This document shows, piece after piece, positions 5,889 through 5,962 of a stretch of DNA of 5,962 nt; within the stretch, counting starts at the first letter, position 1; each line of letters opens with the position of its first letter. The stretch is from Lentisphaerota bacterium. Its GTDB lineage: Bacteria; Verrucomicrobiota; Lentisphaeria; Oligosphaerales; Oligosphaeraceae. The translations under genes were made by a program, and so were the position numbers. Under the pieces are notes generated by a model. That model was not told where the DNA came from, did not search any database, and worked only from the letters and a program-made list of their open reading frames with translations. The stretch is from the NCBI GenBank assembly GCA_012800565.1, contig JAAZIZ010000438.1:1-5962 (forward strand), in the 5' to 3' direction.

Positions 5889-5916
5889 GCCCGGTTTGCA
5901 AAAAAGTTTTCCGGGC
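5889..5916. repeat. Inverted repeat GCCCGG...CCGGGC
   Basis: GCCCGG (5889-5894) and CCGGGC (5911-5916) flank 16 bp that begin with the palindrome TTTGCAAA (5895-5902). No T-tract follows on either strand, so termination is unlikely. On the plus strand TTGCAA (5896-5901) and TAAGGT (5918-5923), 16 bp apart, make a poor promoter match for a gene to the right. It could be an operator between divergent genes. Confidence 0.3.
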
Positions 5917-5962
5917 GTAAGGTATCGTGTCGCCTTGGAGAGGTTGCACTGTTAAGCTGCTA

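Larger units (their letters stand above)
5656..5962. other. Right intergenic region upstream of the operon
   Basis: No coding gene is recognised. It holds the operon leader, the leader stem-loop, the candidate promoter and, further right, a pyrimidine-rich run (5871-5884) and an inverted repeat (5889-5916). The last 40 bases may begin an upstream region for a gene beyond the edge, but nothing there can be identified. Confidence 0.6.

Overview
The window is bacterial. Its four convincing genes all lie on the minus strand and read right to left: an old-yellow-enzyme (OYE) type flavin oxidoreductase (5655-4198), a cysteine-rich protein with a probable galactose-mutarotase-like fold (4193-3240), a fused double-ATPase of the oligopeptide/dipeptide ABC importer family (3132-1135), and an AAC(3)-type N-acetyltransferase (1156-350). 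No RNA gene, insertion sequence or CRISPR array was seen.

Coding DNA is G+C-rich and the flanks (1-349 and about 5780-5880) are A+T-rich. Shine-Dalgarno signals are mostly weak; only the second gene has a clear one. The OYE variant (long N-terminal extension, degenerate cysteine tail), the fused OppD-OppF-like ATPase and the mutarotase-like family recall Planctomycetota/Verrucomicrobiota/Lentisphaerota genomes. The high cysteine content would suit an anaerobe. This placement rests on remembered family resemblance, not a search, and is tentative.

Layout. Positions 1-349 hold no certain gene: a stem-loop followed by T-runs (75-118), two direct repeats of an EcoRI-like octamer, two interleaved inverted repeats and, nearest the operon, a weak minus-strand terminator candidate (292-262). 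Gene spacing divides the operon into two tightly packed pairs. OYE and the mutarotase-like gene are 4 bp apart and share a ribosome site. The ABC ATPase and the acetyltransferase overlap by 22 bp. A 107-bp gap with an inverted repeat separates the pairs. Positions 5656-5962 hold a candidate sigma70-type promoter followed almost at once by a 10-bp perfect stem-loop in the OYE leader.

How the genes may work together is inference. The OYE and mutarotase-like proteins look like a two-gene catabolic or modifying unit acting on an unsaturated and possibly sugar-linked substrate. The ATPase would energise peptide or small-molecule uptake, but no permease or binding protein is encoded here, so its partners must lie elsewhere. 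The acetyltransferase may acetylate an amino group on an imported or toxic compound. No single known pathway joins all four.
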